This document shows, piece after piece, positions 27,044 to 36,463 of a stretch of 60,829 nucleotides of DNA. How positions within the stretch are numbered: the stretch's first letter is position 1; every line of letters starts with the position of its first letter. Source of the DNA: Methylosinus sp. Ce-a6 (lineage in GTDB: Bacteria > Pseudomonadota > Alphaproteobacteria > Rhizobiales > Beijerinckiaceae); the NCBI RefSeq assembly GCF_009811655.1, contig NZ_BGJX01000022.1, positions 1 to 60,829 of the forward strand. Reading direction: 5' to 3'. The translations under genes and the position numbers were made by a program. The notes beneath the pieces were generated by a model. It was not told the origin of the DNA and made no database searches. It saw only the letters and a program-made list of their open reading frames with translations.

Positions 27044-28296
27044 TGAAAGAGCAGACGGCGACGGCGGAGAGCGAGTCGGCGACGCAGATCGCTCCCTTGC
27101 CGCGAATTTCCGTGCAAGCGTTCTGCGAGACGCCGGACGCCGTGGCGGTGGTCAACGCGGCCGCCGTGGATCGCCGCATGGACAAAGCGCATGTCAAAGT
27201 CCATATGGGCGGCATCGCCGCGGCGATCGAGGCGTTTCGCTCGGCGCCGACTCCGAATTTGATCGTGCTCGAGGCGATCGGCGATCGGCAGACGCTCGTC
27301 TCGCAGCTCGAGACATTGGCCGAATCCTGCGACGCCGGCACGAAGGTCGTCGTGCTCGGCCATGTCAACGACATTGCGCTCTATCGCGCGCTCATGGCGC
27401 GCGGGGTCAGCGACTATATCGTATCGCCCGTCGACGTGCTCGGCTTCATCTCGCGCATCTCGGACCTCTACAACAAAAGCTCCGAATCGCTCGGACGCAT
27501 CATCGCCGTCGCCGGCGCCAAGGGCGGCGTCGGCGCCTCCTGCATCGCGCATAATCTCGCCTGGTCGATCGCTCGCGCGCTGCAGCTGCAGACGGTCGTC
27601 GCCGATCTCGATCTTCCTTTCGGCACCGCCGGTCTCGACTTCAATCAGGATCCGCCACAGGGGGTCGCGGAAGCCGTGTTCGCGCCCGATCGCGTCGACG
27701 CCAATCTGATCGACCGGCTGTTGTCGAAATGCAGCGAGCAGCTGAGCCTGCTCGCCGCGCCCGCGACCGTGGATCGTCTCTATGATCTGCCGGAGAACGC
27801 TTTCGACGCGATCGTCGACACGCTGCGCGCGACCGCGCCCTGCACAGTGCTCGACGTGCCGCATCAATGGTCGGCCTGGACGCGGCGCGTGCTGATCGGC
27901 GCCGACGAGATGGCGATCGTCGCCGCGCCCGATCTCGCCAATCTGCGCAACGCCAAGACTTTGATCGATTCGCTGCGCGGCGCCCGCCAGAACGACGCGC
28001 CGCCGAAGCTCGTCTTGAATTTCATCGGCGTTCCGAAGCGGCCGGAAATTTCCGTCGCGGATTTCGCCAAGGCGATCGAGATGGAGCCGTCGGCGATCAT
28101 TCCCTTCGACCCGAAGCTGTTCGGCGCGGCCTCCAACAATGGGCAGATGCTCGCCGAGGTGGAGCCGGGCGCGAAGGTCATCGAGCAGTTCGACGCGCTT
28201 GCTCGCGAGCTGACGGGACGCGCCGTGAGCCGCAAGGTCAAGAGCGGACTTTTGGCGCCGCTGCTCGGCCGGTTGTCTCGAAAGCTCGCCGGTTGA
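27043..28296 (+). CDS. cpaE: CpaE/TadZ localisation ATPase
   Basis: The 417-residue protein has an N-terminal receiver-like domain (about 35-140) and a MinD/ParA-type ATPase domain (about 150-395). The ATP loop is the deviant Walker A KGGVGAS (160-166), followed by VVADLDLPFGTAGLDF. CpaE/TadZ proteins place the pilus machine at the cell pole. The start overlaps the cpaD stop and has GGAGG upstream. A dispersed repeat separates it from cpaF. Confidence 0.9.
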   Translation: MKEQTATAESESATQIAPLPRISVQAFCETPDAVAVVNAAAVDRRMDKAHVKVHMGGIAAAIEAFRSAPTPNLIVLEAIGDRQTLVSQLETLAESCDAGTKVVVLGHVNDIALYRALMARGVSDYIVSPVDVLGFISRISDLYNKSSESLGRIIAVAGAKGGVGASCIAHNLAWSIARALQLQTVVADLDLPFGTAGLDFNQDPPQGVAEAVFAPDRVDANLIDRLLSKCSEQLSLLAAPATVDRLYDLPENAFDAIVDTLRATAPCTVLDVPHQWSAWTRRVLIGADEMAIVAAPDLANLRNAKTLIDSLRGARQNDAPPKLVLNFIGVPKRPEISVADFAKAIEMEPSAIIPFDPKLFGAASNNGQMLAEVEPGAKVIEQFDALARELTGRAVSRKVKSGLLAPLLGRLSRKLAG

Positions 28297-28309
28297 CCAG
28301 CGGCGGCGG

Positions 28310-28414
28310 CTAGCGTCTTTTCCGTGTTTCATTGAAACACGGAAAAGACGCTAGGCTTTTGTTTTGACGCGCTTCCAGCGCCGAACCGGCGTCCACTTCG
28401 GCTGGAAGCGCTCT
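28310..28414. repeat. Dispersed repeat, parts A and B, inside the tad operon
   Basis: Part A (28310-28354) is a 45-bp palindrome with 22-base arms built on CTAGCGTCTTTTCCGTGTTTC. It is followed by GCTTTTGTTTT, so on the plus strand it looks like an intrinsic terminator. Part B (28369-28414) repeats the GCGCTTCC...GGAAGCGC double hairpin. The element begins 14 bases after the cpaE stop and ends 20 bases before the cpaF start. Confidence 0.88.
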
Positions 28415-28434
28415 AGACGTTACGGGGAGATCGC

Positions 28435-29877
28435 ATGTTCGGAAAGCGGACGAACGTCGGAGCGCAGGCCGCGGTCGCGCGGCCGGCGCAGCAGACGGCG
28501 CCGGCGAGTAAGCCAGCGGCGGCCGTCCCCGCGCCGGAGCACTCGACCGCCATTGCGACGGCGGCTCCATTCGTCGAGCATAAGCGCTCGGAACAATATT
28601 ATGCGACGAAGAGCATGATCTTCGGCGCGTTGATCGAGGCGATCGATCTGGCGCAGCTCTCCAAGCTCGAGCCGGAGGGCGCCCGCGACGAGATCAGGGA
28701 CATCGTCAACGAGATCGTCGCGATCAAGAATGTCGTGATGTCGATCGCCGAGCAGGAGGAGCTGCTCGAGGACATCTGTAACGATGTGCTCGGCTACGGT
28801 CCGCTCGAGCCGCTGCTCATGCGCGACGACATCGCCGACATCATGGTCAATGGCGCGGCCAAGACCTATATAGAGGTGAGCGGCAAGATTCAGCTCACCA
28901 ACATTCGCTTTCGCGACAATGCGCAGCTGATGAACATCTGCCAGCGCATCGTCAGCCAGGTCGGCCGCCGCGTCGACGAATCCTCGCCGATCTGCGACGC
29001 GCGCCTTCTCGACGGTTCCCGCGTCAATGTCATCGGACCGCCTCTGGCGATCGACGGTCCTGCGCTCACCATTCGTAAATTCCGCAAGGACAAGCTCACT
29101 CTCGATCAGCTCGTCCGCTACAATTCGATCTCGCCGGAAGGCGGCGAGGTGCTGAAGGTCATCGGTCGCGTGCGCTGCAATGTTCTGATCTCCGGCGGCA
29201 CCGGCTCCGGCAAGACGACGCTGCTCAATTGCCTCACCAATTACATCGACGCGGACGAGCGGGTGATCACTTGCGAGGACGCGGCGGAATTGCAGTTGCA
29301 GCAGCCGCATGTGGTTCGGTTGGAGACGCGCCCGCCCAATCTCGAGGGGCAAGGCGCGGTGACGATGCGCGACCTCGTCAAGAACTGTCTGCGTATGCGT
29401 CCCGAGCGCATCATCGTCGGCGAGGTGCGCGGACCGGAGGCCTTCGATCTGCTGCAGGCGATGAACACGGGCCATGACGGCTCGATGGGAACGCTGCACG
29501 CCAACTCCCCGCGCGAGGCGCTCAGCCGTCTCGAATCCATGATCACCATGGGCGGCTTCTCGCTGCCGGCGAAGACGATCCGCGACATGATCGTGACTTC
29601 GATCGACATCATCGTGCAGGCGGCGCGCCTGCGCGACGGCTCGCGTCGCATCACCCATATCACCGAGGTGCTGGGCCAGGAGGCGGATGTCGTCACGCTG
29701 CAGGATCTCTTCGTCTATGAGATCGTCGGCGAGGACGCCAATGGCCGCATCATCGGCCGTCATCGCTCGACGGGAGTCGGCCGGCCGCGCTTTTGGGAGC
29801 GCGCGTGCTATTACGGCGAGGAGAACCGGCTGGCCGCCGCGCTCGATGCGGCGACTCTCATCGACGACAGGAACTAG
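28435..29877 (+). CDS. cpaF: CpaF/TadA pilus assembly ATPase
   Basis: The 480-residue cytoplasmic ATPase belongs to the VirB11/PulE class and powers Flp pilus assembly. Visible are the Walker A motif GGTGSGKTT (254-262), the Asp box region ([20 protein letters not shown]), Walker B ([23 protein letters not shown]) and the His box ([15 protein letters not shown]). The N-terminal 70 residues are a low-complexity Ala/Pro-rich tail. The start at 28435 has a GGGGAG site. It is the first gene after the hairpin repeat. Confidence 0.94.
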   Translation: MFGKRTNVGAQAAVARPAQQTAPASKPAAAVPAPEHSTAIATAAPFVEHKRSEQYYATKSMIFGALIEAIDLAQLSKLEPEGARDEIRDIVNEIVAIKNVVMSIAEQEELLEDICNDVLGYGPLEPLLMRDDIADIMVNGAAKTYIEVSGKIQLTNIRFRDNAQLMNICQRIVSQVGRRVDESSPICDARLLDGSRVNVIGPPLAIDGPALTIRKFRKDKLTLDQLVRYNSISPEGGEVLKVIGRVRCNVLISGGTGSGKTTLLNCLTNYIDADERVITCEDAAELQLQQPHVVRLETRPPNLEGQGAVTMRDLVKNCLRMRPERIIVGEVRGPEAFDLLQAMNTGHDGSMGTLHANSPREALSRLESMITMGGFSLPAKTIRDMIVTSIDIIVQAARLRDGSRRITHITEVLGQEADVVTLQDLFVYEIVGEDANGRIIGRHRSTGVGRPRFWERACYYGEENRLAAALDAATLIDDRN

Positions 29878-29891
29878 GCGCGGGCCAAGAC

Positions 29892-30863
29892 ATGGATCGT
29901 CACTCTCTCCTTTCAGCAGCGCTCGTCATGCTCGCCGTCGGCGGAGTGATGTACGCATTCGTCTATCCCTATCTCTCCGGCGAGATCCATGCGCAGAAGC
30001 GGACCGCCGCGCTGATGGCCTCCTCGGGAGGGCGTCGCGACGCGCGGAGCGGCGATCCGGCCAAGCGGCGCAAGATGATTCAGGAGAGCTTGAAAGGCGT
30101 CGAGACGAAGAAGAAGGCGAAGGTGACGCTGGAGCAGCGCATCGCACAGGCCGGGCTCGCGACGACGCGCCCGGTGTTTCTTCTCGCCTCGGCAGGGTTC
30201 GGCTTGCTCGTCGCCTTTCTCGTCTTCGTGTTCGATCCGGACATTCTCGTCGCGCTCGGCGCCGGCCTTGTCGCCGGAATCGGCGCGCCGCATTGGCTGC
30301 TGGGCTTTTTGGCGAAGCGGCGCATCGCGAAATTCATCGCCGAGTTCCCGGGCGCCGTCGACATCATCATTCGCGGCGTGAAGGCCGGCCTGCCGCTCGC
30401 CGACTGCTTTCGCATGATCGCGAGCGAGGCGCCGGAGCCGGTGCGCAGCGAATTCCGCCAGATCGTCGAATCGCAGGCGATCGGTCTTTCGATCGCCGAG
30501 GCGACGGAGCGCTTCGCCGAACGCGTTCCAGTGGCGGAGGCGTCGTTCTTCTCGATCGTCATCAGCCTTCAGCAGAAAGCGGGCGGCAATCTGTCCGAGG
30601 CGCTCGGCAATCTCGCGAGCGTGCTGCGCGAGCGCAAGAAAATGAAGGCCAAGGTGAAGTCCATGTCGGCCGAGGCCAAGGCGTCGGCCGGCATCATCGG
30701 CAGCCTGCCGTTTCTCGTCGGCCTGATCGTCTGGTTCACGAATCCCGCCTATATCGGCGTGCTTTTCAATACGACTGTCGGCAATTTCATCATAGGCGCC
30801 AGTCTGCTCTGGATGACGATCGGCGTCTTCATCATGAAAAAGATGATCGATTTCGACATTTGA
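29892..30863 (+). CDS. tadB: TadB inner-membrane platform protein
   Basis: The 323-residue protein is a type II secretion F-domain protein with an N-terminal helix (about 7-30), a paired helix region (about 103-150), the cytoplasmic F domain (about 155-280, FPGAVDIIIRGVKAGLPLADCFRMIASE) and C-terminal helices. With TadC it forms the inner-membrane base on which CpaF acts. It lies 14 bases after cpaF. Confidence 0.92.
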   Translation: MDRHSLLSAALVMLAVGGVMYAFVYPYLSGEIHAQKRTAALMASSGGRRDARSGDPAKRRKMIQESLKGVETKKKAKVTLEQRIAQAGLATTRPVFLLASAGFGLLVAFLVFVFDPDILVALGAGLVAGIGAPHWLLGFLAKRRIAKFIAEFPGAVDIIIRGVKAGLPLADCFRMIASEAPEPVRSEFRQIVESQAIGLSIAEATERFAERVPVAEASFFSIVISLQQKAGGNLSEALGNLASVLRERKKMKAKVKSMSAEAKASAGIIGSLPFLVGLIVWFTNPAYIGVLFNTTVGNFIIGASLLWMTIGVFIMKKMIDFDI

Positions 30864-30891
30864 GCGGCAAGGCGAGCGAGAGGTCGGGAGT

Positions 30892-31863
30892 ATGGTGAGT
30901 TTCGTCGAATTCGCGACCAACGGCCGGCTCATGTTCAGCCTTCTCGTCGCCATGTCGGTCGTCGCCACCGTGTGGTCGCTCGGCGCGACTTTCCTCCAGG
31001 GCGACACATTGGCCAAGCGCATGAAGAGCGTCGCCAATGAACGCGAGCGCATAAGGGCGCGCGAGCGCGCCGCCGCCAAAGCGGATAATGGCGGTCTTCG
31101 ACAGCAGCCGAAGCAATATATGAAGAATGTCGTCGACCGCTTCTCTCTGTCGACCTGGCTCAACACCGACGACGCGAAGCTGCGTCTCGCTTGCGCCGGC
31201 TATCGTGGGCCGCAGGCGGAGGTCGCGTTTCTGTTCTTCCGATTGGTCGCGCCCATCGCCTTCGCCTTGTTCGCGGTGTTCTATCTCGTCGTGCTCGACG
31301 ATTCCGACTGGCCGATGCTCACCAAGGCGGGCATTGTGATCTTCGCGACCTATCTCGGCGTGAAAGCGCCGGAGCTGTTCATCAGCAATACGATCGCCAA
31401 GCGTCAGCAGAGCATGCGCATCGCCTTTCCGGATGCGCTCGATCTCATGCTGATCTGCGTCGAGTCGGGCATGTCGGTCGACCATGCGTTCCGCAAGGTG
31501 GGGCAGGAGATCGGCGTGCGCTCGGCGGCGCTCGCCGAGGAGTTCGCGCTCGCCACGGCCGAGCTCTCCTATCTGCCCGATCGCCGTCAGGCCTATCAGA
31601 ATCTGACGGCGCGCACCGGGCTCGAGAGCGTGAAGCAGATTTCGACCGTGCTCATTCAGGCGGAGAAATACGGCACGCCGCTCGGCCGCGCGCTGCGGGT
31701 GACGGCGCAAGAGAGCCGCGACATGCGCATGGCGGAGGCCGAGCGCAAGGCGGCCGCTCTGCCGCCCAAGCTCACCGTGCCGATGATCATCTTCTTTCTG
31801 CCGGTGCTGATGGTCGTCGTCATGGCGCCGGCGATCATTCAGGTGATGGCGCAGAGCTGGTGA
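30892..31863 (+). CDS. tadC: TadC inner-membrane platform protein
   Basis: The 323-residue protein is the second F-domain protein of the locus, with N-terminal helix, a helix pair (about 112-155), the cytoplasmic domain with FPDALDLMLICVESGMSVDHAFRKV, and a C-terminal hydrophobic end (VPMIIFFLPVLMVVVMAPAII). Order tadB-tadC is standard. Its last 29 bases overlap the end of the convergent tadD gene. Confidence 0.92.
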   Translation: MVSFVEFATNGRLMFSLLVAMSVVATVWSLGATFLQGDTLAKRMKSVANERERIRARERAAAKADNGGLRQQPKQYMKNVVDRFSLSTWLNTDDAKLRLACAGYRGPQAEVAFLFFRLVAPIAFALFAVFYLVVLDDSDWPMLTKAGIVIFATYLGVKAPELFISNTIAKRQQSMRIAFPDALDLMLICVESGMSVDHAFRKVGQEIGVRSAALAEEFALATAELSYLPDRRQAYQNLTARTGLESVKQISTVLIQAEKYGTPLGRALRVTAQESRDMRMAEAERKAAALPPKLTVPMIIFFLPVLMVVVMAPAIIQVMAQSW

Positions 31864-32698
31864 GCGCGCCGAGCTGTCGGCGCGGCGCCGGCCTCTCGGC
31901 GGGTTTCGGCTTGTTGTGCGCGCCGAAGCTCTGAATCTCGCGCCAGCTGTTCGACTGCGCGATCATCTGGCGAATCGAGGCGACATTCTCGGCCGCCTCG
32001 ATCGGCGACAGATCGTAGCGCGACCAGCGCTCGGCCTCTTCGAACTTGCCCTCGAGCGCGAGCACGAGCGCGAGATTCTGTCGCACGCGCATATCGGCCG
32101 CCGGCTGCGATGCGGCGGTCGTCAATGTGCTCTCGGCCTGCGGCAGCTGCTTGGAGAGCGCGTAGGAGAGCCCGAGATTGGAGAGGACCTTCGGATCATT
32201 CGGCTCGATCTTCAACGCGGCTTGATAATATTCGCGCGCCTCCTGGTGATTGCCGAGCTGATCGGCGATCGAGCCTTGCGCCGACAATACCGTCCAGTCC
32301 GGGCGCTCGGGCGTATGGGCGCGGGAGAGCACGTCGGCGGCCTCACGAAGACGCCCGGCGTCGGCGAGCGCCTTGCCATAGGCGGAGAGAACGGAGAGGT
32401 CGTCCGGATAGCGGATGGCGAGGCCCTGCAGCACGGCGACGGCCTGGGCGTTGCGGTCGAGCGCATGCAGCGCCTTCGCATAGGTCAGAGCGACGGATTT
32501 GTTCTTGGGGTCGGCGTCGTAGCGACGGCCCCAATCCTCGGCGAAGCGGCGTAGCCGGGCGTCGTCCGTCGGCAGCTCGGCGCGTCGCGGCGCCCCGATC
32601 GAGCCGGTGACGTCCGCGAGCTGTTGCGAGCATCCGCCGAGCGCGAGCAGGGCGCAGATCGCGAGGGCGCTCGGCGCGGCAATAGGCGGCAAGAACAT
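31835..32698 (-). CDS. tadD: TadD-like TPR lipoprotein
   Basis: The 287-residue protein has a lipoprotein signal (lipobox LALGGC) and several tetratricopeptide repeats (about 60-230; for example AREYYQAALKIEPNDPKVLSNLGLSYALSK). TadD proteins are pilotins or scaffold factors for Flp pili. The start at 32698 has GAGAGGGG upstream. It is on the opposite strand to tadC and overlaps it tail to tail, so it has its own promoter. Confidence 0.87.
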   Translation of the reverse strand: MFLPPIAAPSALAICALLALGGCSQQLADVTGSIGAPRRAELPTDDARLRRFAEDWGRRYDADPKNKSVALTYAKALHALDRNAQAVAVLQGLAIRYPDDLSVLSAYGKALADAGRLREAADVLSRAHTPERPDWTVLSAQGSIADQLGNHQEAREYYQAALKIEPNDPKVLSNLGLSYALSKQLPQAESTLTTAASQPAADMRVRQNLALVLALEGKFEEAERWSRYDLSPIEAAENVASIRQMIAQSNSWREIQSFGAHNKPKPAERPAPRRQLGALTSSAPSPE

Positions 32699-32765
32699 CG
32701 GGCGACCCCTCTCTTACGATTGTACTGTTTGGGTCGAGCAATAAATCGTTAACCTTGCCGCTTCC

Positions 32766-33833
32766 TTAACGGGCGCGCTCGGCGATCCTGCGGTCGAGCT
32801 CGCCGAGATCGCCGCGCCATTGCTCGAGCGCGAAGCCCAGCGCGAAGACATGCTCGACCCGTTCGACGGCCAAGCTGCGCAGCGCGCCCTCGGCGCGCAG
32901 CGCGGCGATCTCGCGCGCATAAGCCTCGAAGGCGGCGTCGAGGCTCTCGCTCGTCCGGGGCGCGCGCGCGGCGGTCAGCGACGCGCCGCACGCCCGCAGA
33001 TGCGCGGCGGCGGCCGCGGCGATCGCGGCGAGCGGCGCCTCGAGGCGCGGCCGCAGCGTCTCGGGCAGCGGAATGACGGCGGCGCGGCCGATCATCACGA
33101 GATCGTGCCGCATCCGCAGCAGCGCGCGCAGCAGAGGGGCGAGGTCGCGTTCGGCGTCGAGGAAGGCGATCCGCTCATGACGCGCCTCCTGCTCCATCTT
33201 GTCGAGGCGGGCGAAGGCGCCGCCGACGCCGCGCTGCAAATCCCTGATCGCCTCCGGATCCTGCGGCTCCGCAAAAGCGGAAAAGAGCAGCGGAAGCGCG
33301 CTGGCCATGACCTCGAGCATGTCGGCGGCCGCCTCCAGCGCCAGAAGGCGGGCGCGCGCCGGAAAGACGAAATGAGAAACGATCAGCGACACGGCGCCGC
33401 CGAGCGCCACCTCGAGCACGCGGTCATAGGCCGAATGAAAGGCGGTGGCGTGGGTGATCGTCGGCGCCAGCACCACGATCACGCCGGTCGCCGGCGCGAC
33501 GGAGAAGCGCGGGCTGAGCGCCGAGAGCAGAGCGAGCGGCGCTATGGCGAGGCCGAGCAGGCCGAGCAGCGCCAGCTCATGCGCGCCGGGAACGAAATTG
33601 GAGACGAGCCCGGCGTAGATCGCGCCGCCGAGCGTGCCGAAAGAATAGTCGATCGTCGCCTTGACCGAACGGCCGACGCTCATCTGCGTGAGAATGACCG
33701 CGGTCAGCACCGCCCAGAGAATCATCGGCGTGCCGAGAAGATGGCCGATGGCGAGCGTGGCCACTGCGGCGATCGTGATCCGCGCGCCGAGCGCGAGCTG
33801 GGCGCGGTGGCGGGAGAGGGGACCGATTTCCAT
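32766..33833 (-). CDS. FUSC-family (aromatic acid exporter-like) membrane protein
   Basis: The 355-residue protein has six hydrophobic helices in its N-terminal half (about 15-165, with LGTPMILWAVLTAVILTQMSVGRSVKATIDYSFGTLGGAIYAGL) and a cytoplasmic helical C-terminal half. This is the FUSC/ArAE pattern, whose studied members export aromatic acids such as p-hydroxybenzoate. The substrate here is unknown. The ATG at 33833 fits the family N terminus; the frame upstream runs into repeat DNA. It is divergent from the aminopeptidase gene. Confidence 0.8.
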   Translation of the reverse strand: MEIGPLSRHRAQLALGARITIAAVATLAIGHLLGTPMILWAVLTAVILTQMSVGRSVKATIDYSFGTLGGAIYAGLVSNFVPGAHELALLGLLGLAIAPLALLSALSPRFSVAPATGVIVVLAPTITHATAFHSAYDRVLEVALGGAVSLIVSHFVFPARARLLALEAAADMLEVMASALPLLFSAFAEPQDPEAIRDLQRGVGGAFARLDKMEQEARHERIAFLDAERDLAPLLRALLRMRHDLVMIGRAAVIPLPETLRPRLEAPLAAIAAAAAAHLRACGASLTAARAPRTSESLDAAFEAYAREIAALRAEGALRSLAVERVEHVFALGFALEQWRGDLGELDRRIAERAR

Positions 33834-33851
33834 GGAGCGTGTCCTATAACG

Positions 33852-33900
33852 TCTTCGTGTCCTTCGTGTCTTGGTGTTAAAAAACCGCGAAGACACGAAG
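33852..33900. repeat. Short dispersed-type repeat with inverted ends
   Basis: The segment contains CTTCGTGTCCTTCGTGTCTT and, after a run of A, CGAAGACACGAAG, which is nearly its reverse complement. Sequences of this type recur between genes in many bacteria, recalled rather than searched. It lies in the short divergent gap between the FUSC and aminopeptidase genes, so it overlaps their promoter region. Confidence 0.55.
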
Positions 33901-33919
33901 TTTGCGCAAGAGGATGACG

Positions 33920-35314
33920 ATGAGCCGATTGGAGAATTGGACGGCGGAGGCGACGCCGATCGATTTCGTCGACAAGGAGAGCTGGCCCGTCCACGCCGAG
34001 ACGCTGCCGCCGGCGATCGCCGCTTTCGCGCGCGCCTGCGGCTTCGATGGCAAGGCCGGCGTCCATCTTCTCGCGCCGGGGCCCGACGGCGCGCCGGCGC
34101 TCGTCCTGTTCGGCGTCGAGGCGGCGGGCGCGCGTCATCGCGATCTTTTCCTGCCCGGAAAGCTCGCGACCCTCCTGCCGCCCGGCCTCTATCGGCTGCG
34201 CGAGGGCGTGTCGGACTCCTATTCGGCGGCGCTCGCCTTTCTGCTCGGAAGCTATTCCTTCTCGCGCTATGTCGCGCCGAAACAGGAGCGGCCGCGCCTC
34301 TGCGCGCCGCAGGACGCCGATCGGGCGCGCATAGAGCGGGTCGCCGGAGCTCTCGCCTTCGGCCGCGATCTCGTCAACACGCCCGCCAATGATCTGGGGC
34401 CCGAGGCGCTGGCCGAGGCGGCGTTGGCGCTCGCCGCGCGGCATGGCGCGAAGGCGCGGGCGATTGTCGGCGACGCGCTGCTTTCCGAGAATTTCCCGCT
34501 CGTGCACGCCGTCGGCCGGGCGGCGGCGCAGGCGCCGAGGCTCGTCGACATCTCCTTCGGCCCGGAAGAGGCGATGAAAGTGACGCTCGTCGGCAAGGGC
34601 GTCTGCTTCGACAGCGGCGGGCTCGACATCAAGCCGAGCAGCGCCATGCTGCTGATGAAGAAGGATATGGGCGGCGCCGCCACGGCGCTGGCGCTCGCCG
34701 ATATTCTGATGGGCTCTTCCGCGCCCCTGCGCTTGCGCGTCATTCTGGCGATCGTCGAGAACGCGATTTCGGCCGACGCCATGCGGCCGGGCGATATCTA
34801 TCCGAGCCGCAAGGGCCTCTCCGTCGAGATCGGCAATACGGATGCGGAAGGGCGCCTCGTTCTCGCCGACGCTCTGGCGCTCGCCGGAGAAGACGAGCCG
34901 GATCTGCTGCTCGACTTCGCCACGCTGACAGGCGCGGCGCGCGTCGCGCTCGGCCCGGAGCTGCCGGCCTTCTATACGGGAGACGACGCTCTGGCGTTGG
35001 AGATCGAGACTTATGGCCGCAAGCTCGGCGATCCGGTCTGGCGCCTGCCGCTGTGGCAACCCTATGATGCGCAGCTCGACGGCAAGGCGTCCGATATCGT
35101 GAATGTGTCGGCGAGCGGCCATGCGGGCTCGATCACCGCGGCGCTGTTCCTGCGCCGCTTCGTGGCCCAGCCCGAGAAATGGGCGCATTTCGATCTCTTC
35201 GCCTGGAATCCTTCGCCCAAGCCCGGCCGGCCCGAGGGCGGCGAGATTCAGACCGCGCGGCTGCTCGCCGAGCTGATCGAGGAGCGCGCCGCCCGCTGGA
35301 GCGTGAAGGCATGA
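33920..35314 (+). CDS. Leucyl aminopeptidase family (M17) protein
   Basis: The 464-residue metallopeptidase removes N-terminal residues from peptides. The M17 marks are present: KGVCFDSGGLDIKPSSAM with metal-binding Lys and Asp, MKKDMGGAA, and the signature NTDAEGRL (306-313). The N-terminal domain is shorter than in E. coli PepA (503 residues). AAGAGG at 33908-33913 best fits the ATG at 33920; ATG 33914 is also in frame. Its stop overlaps the start of the NlpC/P60 gene (ATGA), so the two are coupled, perhaps in cell-wall peptide turnover. Confidence 0.9.
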   Translation: MSRLENWTAEATPIDFVDKESWPVHAETLPPAIAAFARACGFDGKAGVHLLAPGPDGAPALVLFGVEAAGARHRDLFLPGKLATLLPPGLYRLREGVSDSYSAALAFLLGSYSFSRYVAPKQERPRLCAPQDADRARIERVAGALAFGRDLVNTPANDLGPEALAEAALALAARHGAKARAIVGDALLSENFPLVHAVGRAAAQAPRLVDISFGPEEAMKVTLVGKGVCFDSGGLDIKPSSAMLLMKKDMGGAATALALADILMGSSAPLRLRVILAIVENAISADAMRPGDIYPSRKGLSVEIGNTDAEGRLVLADALALAGEDEPDLLLDFATLTGAARVALGPELPAFYTGDDALALEIETYGRKLGDPVWRLPLWQPYDAQLDGKASDIVNVSASGHAGSITAALFLRRFVAQPEKWAHFDLFAWNPSPKPGRPEGGEIQTARLLAELIEERAARWSVKA

Positions 35315-36159
35315 GCGAGAGCTTCGACAAGCGGCTGACGCCGGCGCGCCCCGATCTCGCCGCGCGTCATCTCGAGGGCAAGGTCGAGGCGAAGCGCTTC
35401 GTCGAAGGCCGGCGGATGCAGGTGAAGGAGGGCGTCGTCGATCTGAAGCGCGAGCCGCGGCCCGACGCGCGGCTCGACACGCAGGCGCTCTATGGCGAAA
35501 CAGTCGTCGTCTATGACGAAGAGGAGGGCTGGTCCTGGGTCCAGCTCGAGCGCGATCTCTATGTCGGCTGGATCGCCGCCAATGTGCTGTGGAGCAAGAT
35601 CGAGGCGCCGACGCATCGCGTCTGCGTCCCCCGCACCTTCGTTTTTCCGCGGCCGGAGATCAAGGACCCGCCATTGCTCGCTCTGCCGCTCGGCGCGGAA
35701 GTCGAGGTCGTCGGCGAGCGAGACAAATTTCTCGTCGAGGCCGGCGGCGGCTTCCTCTATCGGCTGCATCTGACCCCGCGCGCGGCGCGTGTCGCGGATT
35801 TCGTCGCGGCGGCCGAGAGCCTGATCGGCGCGCCCTATCTGTGGGGCGGCAAGAGCTGGCTCGGCGTCGATTGCTCCGGTCTCGTGCAGACCTCGCTGGC
35901 CATGGCTGGAATAGAAGCGCCGCGCGACACGGATTTGCAGGAGAAATCGCTCGGCCGCGCGCTCGAAGAGGGGGAGCCGTTGCAGCGCGGCGATCTCGTC
36001 TTCTGGAAGGGCCATGTCGGCATAATGCAGGACGCAGAGCGCCTGCTGCACGCCAACGCCTTTCATTTGCAGGTCGCGAGCGAGCCTTTCGCCCCGGCGC
36101 GCGCGCGCATTCTGGCGTCGGGCTCGGCGGTGACGAGCCTCCGGCGGCTCGAGAATTGA
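35311..36159 (+). CDS. NlpC/P60-family cell wall hydrolase with SH3-like domains
   Basis: The 282-residue protein has two SH3-like segments (about 35-95 and 105-155) and a C-terminal NlpC/P60 cysteine peptidase domain (about 165-270). The catalytic Cys is C188 in GVDCSGLVQ, the His is H235 in WKGHVGIM. Family members cut gamma-D-glutamyl-diaminopimelate bonds in wall peptides. No signal peptide is visible, so it may act on recycled peptides in the cytoplasm, which would fit its coupled aminopeptidase. Its stop lies within the promoter of the next toxin-antitoxin operon. Confidence 0.88.
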   Translation: MSESFDKRLTPARPDLAARHLEGKVEAKRFVEGRRMQVKEGVVDLKREPRPDARLDTQALYGETVVVYDEEEGWSWVQLERDLYVGWIAANVLWSKIEAPTHRVCVPRTFVFPRPEIKDPPLLALPLGAEVEVVGERDKFLVEAGGGFLYRLHLTPRAARVADFVAAAESLIGAPYLWGGKSWLGVDCSGLVQTSLAMAGIEAPRDTDLQEKSLGRALEEGEPLQRGDLVFWKGHVGIMQDAERLLHANAFHLQVASEPFAPARARILASGSAVTSLRRLEN

Positions 36160-36184
36160 CTGTAAGGCAATTTTGCCTTACTTT
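36156..36184 (+). promoter_or_regulatory. Promoter with embedded palindromic operator for AbrB/PIN operon
   Basis: TTGACT (36156-36161) and TACTTT (36179-36184) are 17 bases apart, a near-consensus sigma-70 promoter. The spacer is filled by an inverted repeat with nine-base arms (GTAAGGCAA at 36162-36170, TTGCCTTAC at 36173-36181) and two central bases. Its right arm reaches into the -10 box. AbrB/MazE-type antitoxins bind such palindromes, so self-repression is likely. Confidence 0.75.
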
Positions 36185-36211
36185 CGGGTCGTCAGGCTCG
36201 GAGGGAGTTGC

Positions 36212-36463
36212 ATGGGCGCGCTCACTGTCACCGCTAAAGGACAGGTCACGCTGCGCAAAGATGTATTGAAGCATCTCGGCGTTCGGCCCGGCGAGCAGAT
36301 CGAGGTCGAGACGCTGCCCGACGGGCGTGTCGAGCTTCGCGCCGCACGAATGGGCGGCAAGATTTCGGACGTCTTCGATCTGCTGAAGCGCGAGAGCGGT
36401 CCGTCGCTGTCGATCGAGGAGATGAATGAAATCGCCGCGCGCGGCTGGGCCGGAAAGCGATGA
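36212..36463 (+). CDS. AbrB/MazE-type antitoxin (SpoVT-AbrB domain)
   Basis: The 83-residue protein has a swapped-hairpin AbrB DNA-binding domain (about 3-48: LTVTAKGQVTLRKDVLKHLGVRPGEQIEVE) and a C-terminal toxin-binding tail ending in EMNEIAARGWAGKR. GGAGGG six bases before the ATG at 36212 decides the start. Its end overlaps the toxin start by four bases (ATGA). It presumably represses its promoter through the palindrome at 36162-36181. Confidence 0.9.
   Translation: MGALTVTAKGQVTLRKDVLKHLGVRPGEQIEVETLPDGRVELRAARMGGKISDVFDLLKRESGPSLSIEEMNEIAARGWAGKR

Noticed and set aside
20417..28354. Short frames beginning MKHGK near the palindromes at 20.4, 22.0 and 28.3 kb
   Set aside because: They all start inside the part A repeat, so the shared beginning reflects the repeat and not a protein family.
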